From JBBQVS01 sp038211295 (GTDB taxonomy: Bacteria > Chloroflexota > Ktedonobacteria > Ktedonobacterales > Ktedonobacteraceae): DNA of 64,000 nt. Shown here piece by piece: positions 61,730-64,000 of this stretch. Positions within the stretch are counted from its first letter, which is position 1. The number at the start of each line of letters is the position of its first letter. Location: NCBI GenBank assembly GCA_038211295.1, contig JBBQVS010000006.1, positions 40,898 to 104,897 on the forward strand, given 5' to 3'. A model generated the notes under the pieces. It was not told the DNA's origin and made no database searches. It saw only the letters and a program-made list of their open reading frames with translations. The translations under genes and the position numbers were made by a program.

Positions 61730-62263
61730 CTAGAAATGGTGCGTCTGATCTCCCAGCAAAACACAACGTCCCTGACGAGCCAGAGATGCCAGTAGCTCAC
61801 CTTTATCTTCCACCCGTGTATCGCCTGTATATAGCCATTCATCCCAGGTCGCTTTATCCGTGAAAATGGCCCACGCGACTGGAGCAATTGTGGCTTTCAC
61901 CACGCGCAAAATTGCAGATGCGTGTTCAAAGCCTGGCTCCAAATTCGCTACGGGCGGCAACGTTTCGTCTATGAGAGCCTCGAAGGTACGAACTGATTGT
62001 ACTTCACCACACACGATTTCGCAGATGCAACTCAAGACAACTTGCTCTTGAAGCTGCTGCTCATCGCTTACAGACCAGACACCAGCTATAAGGGTACAAT
62101 GCATGGGAAGTGGAGAGAGCAATGCGGTAATCTGCGCTTTGTTCCAGCCATGCCAGACAAAGCTAGTATCTTGTTCCAGTCGCGCGGCGATCATAAGTAG
62201 TGGACGTATGGCTTGCCATGATGAAGTGTCCCCATCTATGATCTGTAATTCTTCTGCTAGCAC
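61730..62263 (-). CDS. Unknown protein leading the galactose operon
   Basis: 177 residues, no membrane segment, no recognised domain. Trp and Cys are relatively frequent (DTSFVWHGWNKAQITALL, LSCICEIVCG). GTG start at 62263 with GAGG seven bases upstream. It ends 27 bases before galT and should be co-transcribed, so a link with galactose use or regulation is possible. Confidence 0.55.
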   Translation of the reverse strand: MLAEELQIIDGDTSSWQAIRPLLMIAARLEQDTSFVWHGWNKAQITALLSPLPMHCTLIAGVWSVSDEQQLQEQVVLSCICEIVCGEVQSVRTFEALIDETLPPVANLEPGFEHASAILRVVKATIAPVAWAIFTDKATWDEWLYTGDTRVEDKGELLASLARQGRCVLLGDQTHHF

Positions 62264-62387
62264 AGTTCTTCCTCACCAGCTATTTTGTTTTCCTCCTCAT
62301 GATACATTACGGTAAAGCTCATGGTATACTAGATACAGAGATTTCCCTCGCAAAAGTGATTTGGAGACACTTCAAGAGGTTATTCAT

Positions 62388-62687
62388 ATGATAGATACGT
62401 TTGTTTTTTTATTTGTGCTTGGTGTTCTTGGCCTCGTTGGCATCCTGACCCTCCTAACACTGACAGGTATGGTTCTCTATACGTATCGCGAGTGCCGTGT
62501 GGGAAGTTTTCGCTGGCACCTCCGTAATATACGCCTGAAACAACTCTCCGCCCTTGCTTGTATGTTTTTTATAGCGATGACGGCAAGCTATGGTGTTTTA
62601 CATGAGGCCTGGGCAATCCTCTATATTATCCTTGCCTTCAAAACAGGAACATGGTGGGCCAGATACGCAGTCAGCCAGAGAACATGA
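62388..62687 (+). CDS. Small two- or three-helix membrane protein
   Basis: 99 residues with segments VFLFVLGVLGLVGILTLLTLTGMVLY, LSALACMFFIAMTASYGVLH and WAILYIILAFKTGTWW. Family unknown. The frame is open from a TTG at 62361, but the ATG at 62388 has GAGG eight bases before it. It diverges from the galactose operon. Confidence 0.5.
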   Translation: MIDTFVFLFVLGVLGLVGILTLLTLTGMVLYTYRECRVGSFRWHLRNIRLKQLSALACMFFIAMTASYGVLHEAWAILYIILAFKTGTWWARYAVSQRT

Positions 62688-62713
62688 TACTGTCCCGCAT
62701 ATAATCGCTGGAG

Positions 62714-62746
62714 AAATTTGCTTAACATCTCAATAGTAGCAAATTT
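62714..62746 (+). terminator. AT-rich hairpin
   Basis: AAATTTGC (62714-62721) pairs with GCAAATTT (62739-62746), 27 bases after the small membrane gene. A second hairpin, CTCTA-GGCG-TAGAG, is at 62788-62801. Confidence 0.4.
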
Positions 62747-62875
62747 GGGCGGAATGCGCTATAATTAGGGCTACTGTCTGTGGATGACTCTAGGCGTAGA
62801 GCGGCTTCATAGCTTTTTCTGCCTTCAATGTGCTATTATCCTTTAGCTTTTGTAATAAGTGTATCTTTCTTATTT

Positions 62876-63718
62876 TCAAGCTTCTATTGCTCTTTTTGCT
62901 CTTTTTCCAATTATTCCTTGGTACTCTTGTAGTAGAGGTAATTTGGTAGCCTCTAAATCAAGCCAAAACCTTTTTACTGCGCTTGTGTCATTTGTTGGCT
63001 CTTCCTGAAAACCTAAATCTTTGCAGAGTTTAACGCCATCTGGTGTTCTGCTTGTTGCATAAATCCTCTTGACAATGATACCTTGCTTGGCAAGCTCTTT
63101 TAGAACCTCGTAACCTCCTGATATTAGTTTCATGCCATATGATTTACTTCTTGGTAGTCCTTGCCTTGCTCCTATTGTTAAAAAGACGTCTTTGGCTGTC
63201 GCTGGTGTAAAAGGTAGTATGTTTTCTGGTATCATCACGCTCTGATGCATATTAACAAACATAGACGTAGCTTCTTTTGCGTGTCCCATTAATACGTCTA
63301 TCGCTTCTCTTCTCATGGGTACTAATGCTATCCATCCTACTATGAGTTCGTCCTGTTCTACTATATAATATGCATCTGGATTTCTTTTCCAGCACGCTAG
63401 GCGACTCTCGTAACTTGGTGTGGTACTCGTGCCAAAAAGGGCTATGCCTAAGTCTGCTATGCCCTGTATATCTTTCTCTTCCGCTCTTCTAAACACTGAA
63501 GAGTCGGATGTATATTGCAGGGTAAACATTTCTCTTGCTAAGGCCATTCTATCTATTTCTGCTTTTGGGTAGTATCCCTCAGTAAATCCATCGGGGACTA
63601 CTCTCTTTATTTTTCCTGTCTTTGCGAGATTGAAAAAAGTTGCGCGAGGCATACCTAGTTTCTTAATAGCTTCTGTAGCTGTATAAAAGTTTTTTGGGGC
63701 TTTCACTGTTTTAGTCAT
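62876..63718 (-). CDS. HTH and GNAT two-domain protein, more AT-rich than its neighbours
   Basis: 280 residues. The start is a DNA-binding HTH of excisionase/MerR-like form (FYTATEAIKKLGMPRATFFNLAKTGKIKRVVPDGFTEGYYPKAEIDRMA). From residue 76 a GNAT-type acetyltransferase domain follows (FRRAEEKDIQGIADLGIALFG, YYIVEQDELIVGWIALVPM, SYGMKLISGGYEVLKELAKQGIIVKRIYATSRTPDGVKLCKDLGFQ). The ATG has GGAGGA nine bases before it. Codons are much more A- and T-rich than in neighbouring genes, a sign of recent transfer, perhaps with a mobile element. It may control the divergent promoter at 63809-63837. Confidence 0.72.
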   Translation of the reverse strand: MTKTVKAPKNFYTATEAIKKLGMPRATFFNLAKTGKIKRVVPDGFTEGYYPKAEIDRMALAREMFTLQYTSDSSVFRRAEEKDIQGIADLGIALFGTSTTPSYESRLACWKRNPDAYYIVEQDELIVGWIALVPMRREAIDVLMGHAKEATSMFVNMHQSVMIPENILPFTPATAKDVFLTIGARQGLPRSKSYGMKLISGGYEVLKELAKQGIIVKRIYATSRTPDGVKLCKDLGFQEEPTNDTSAVKRFWLDLEATKLPLLQEYQGIIGKRAKRAIEA

Positions 63719-63781
63719 TTTCTTCCTCCTCGTTGATATTATCTCCTTGCTATTATCTCACATTTTCAGGCTTCTTACTAG

Positions 63782-63852
63782 TCTTTAGACTCTTTATCCT
63801 AAAAAGACTTGACAACGCCATAGCCATATGGTATATTTTCTTTAGACTCTTT
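63782..63852. repeat. Two 14-bp direct repeats flanking a promoter
   Basis: TCTTTAGACTCTTT occurs at 63782-63795 and 63839-63852, 57 bases apart start to start. The second copy covers the predicted transcription start of the promoter between them. Such spacing would suit cooperative repressor binding or looping. Confidence 0.7.
63809..63837 (+). promoter_or_regulatory. Strong promoter reading out of the window
   Basis: TTGACA (63809-63814), 17 bases, TATATT (63832-63837). This is the closest match to consensus in the window. A leader with a hairpin follows and an AAGAAGGGG ribosome site stands at the very right edge. Confidence 0.65.
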
Positions 63853-64000
63853 GAACTGTAAAATCCGTATAGATGCTAACCAGAGTGTTGACTCACTCCA
63901 GTTAGCGAGAGTAACCAGTAGTGCGCTGCTTAGCGTTTAGGCTCCTCGGTGTCAGTATGCTGCATCGGGGAATGTGTGTCAAACAGACAAGAAGGGGATA
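63853..64000 (+). other. 5' leader of a gene starting beyond the window
   Basis: No coding sequence is seen. The leader holds the hairpin at 63875-63906 and ends with AAGAAGGGGATA, a ribosome site whose start codon must lie outside. Confidence 0.5.
63875..63906 (+). other. Leader hairpin
   Basis: GCTAAC-CA-GAGTG pairs with CACTC-CA-GTTAGC around TTGACT: 6 and 5 bp with a symmetric CA/CA internal loop. Confidence 0.45.

Noticed and set aside
1..64000. tRNA or rRNA genes
   Set aside because: I saw no cloverleaf with T-loop or rRNA stretch on either strand, though a covariance search would be more certain.

Overview
The window reads as chromosomal DNA from a filamentous, spore-forming Chloroflexota of the Ktedonobacteria type. 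Several features point there together: an FMN-riboswitch-controlled RibXY riboflavin transporter, a coenzyme F420 cluster in which the FbiB nitroreductase domain is a separate gene, many glycosyltransferases and glycoside hydrolases, monoderm-style lipoproteins and adaptors, and moderate GC. The assignment is inference, because no rRNA or tRNA gene was seen.

Layout. 1-5.7 kb: a broken glycosyltransferase, a hotdog thioesterase, an ECF sigma factor, a copper chaperone behind a CsoR-like operator, and a large zinc-ribbon dynamin-like GTPase. 6-15 kb: a GH31 alpha-glucosidase, four small membrane proteins (one with a 39-bp coding tandem repeat), a leaderless sirtuin, a GNAT acetyltransferase and an alpha/beta hydrolase. 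15-20 kb (all minus): DoxX, PIG-L deacetylase and FAD/NAD(P) oxidoreductase, then an FMN riboswitch and ribX-ribY. 20-25 kb (plus): cofE, dehydro-F420 reductase-like nitroreductase, cofD, cofC and a membrane MutS paralogue. 26-32 kb: glnA, then an ECF vitamin-transporter module (S component and two ATPases, no T component) behind a structured leader RNA, and a DUF262/DUF1524 GmrSD-like nuclease. 32-39.5 kb: a YjbQ protein, a sugar ABC importer without its ATPase, a UvrD-like helicase and a LysR regulator. 39.6-46.1 kb: an exopolysaccharide region with two convergent GH26 paralogues, a GH113-like enzyme and an egghead-type GT2. 46.8-54.2 kb: a group-2 sigma-70 factor, a perfect 72-bp palindrome and four multi-membrane-span mannosyltransferase-like enzymes. 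54.4-59.5 kb: DedA, then a drug-efflux operon (double-HTH TetR, DHA2 MFS pump, membrane-fusion adaptor, coiled-coil membrane protein) with a clear operator. 59.5-64 kb: galT-galK with an unknown leading gene, then a more AT-rich end with an HTH-GNAT gene diverging from a strong promoter flanked by 14-bp direct repeats.

How the genes work together. Flavin uptake (RibXY), flavin-dependent enzymes and F420 synthesis are adjacent, and the F420 set supports the phosphoenolpyruvate/dehydro-F420 route. The GH/GT genes form a secreted or cell-surface mannan-like polysaccharide module. The efflux operon appears autoregulated. Gene ends are marked by long perfect hairpins with purine-rich left arms and pyrimidine-rich right arms, mostly without a classical T-run.

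The most novel-looking signals are the multi-helix leader RNA at 30133-30204, the double-HTH TetR with its 37-bp split operator, the 72-bp palindrome at 47953-48024, the repeat-flanked promoter at the right edge, and the convergent GH26 pair with signs of gene conversion.
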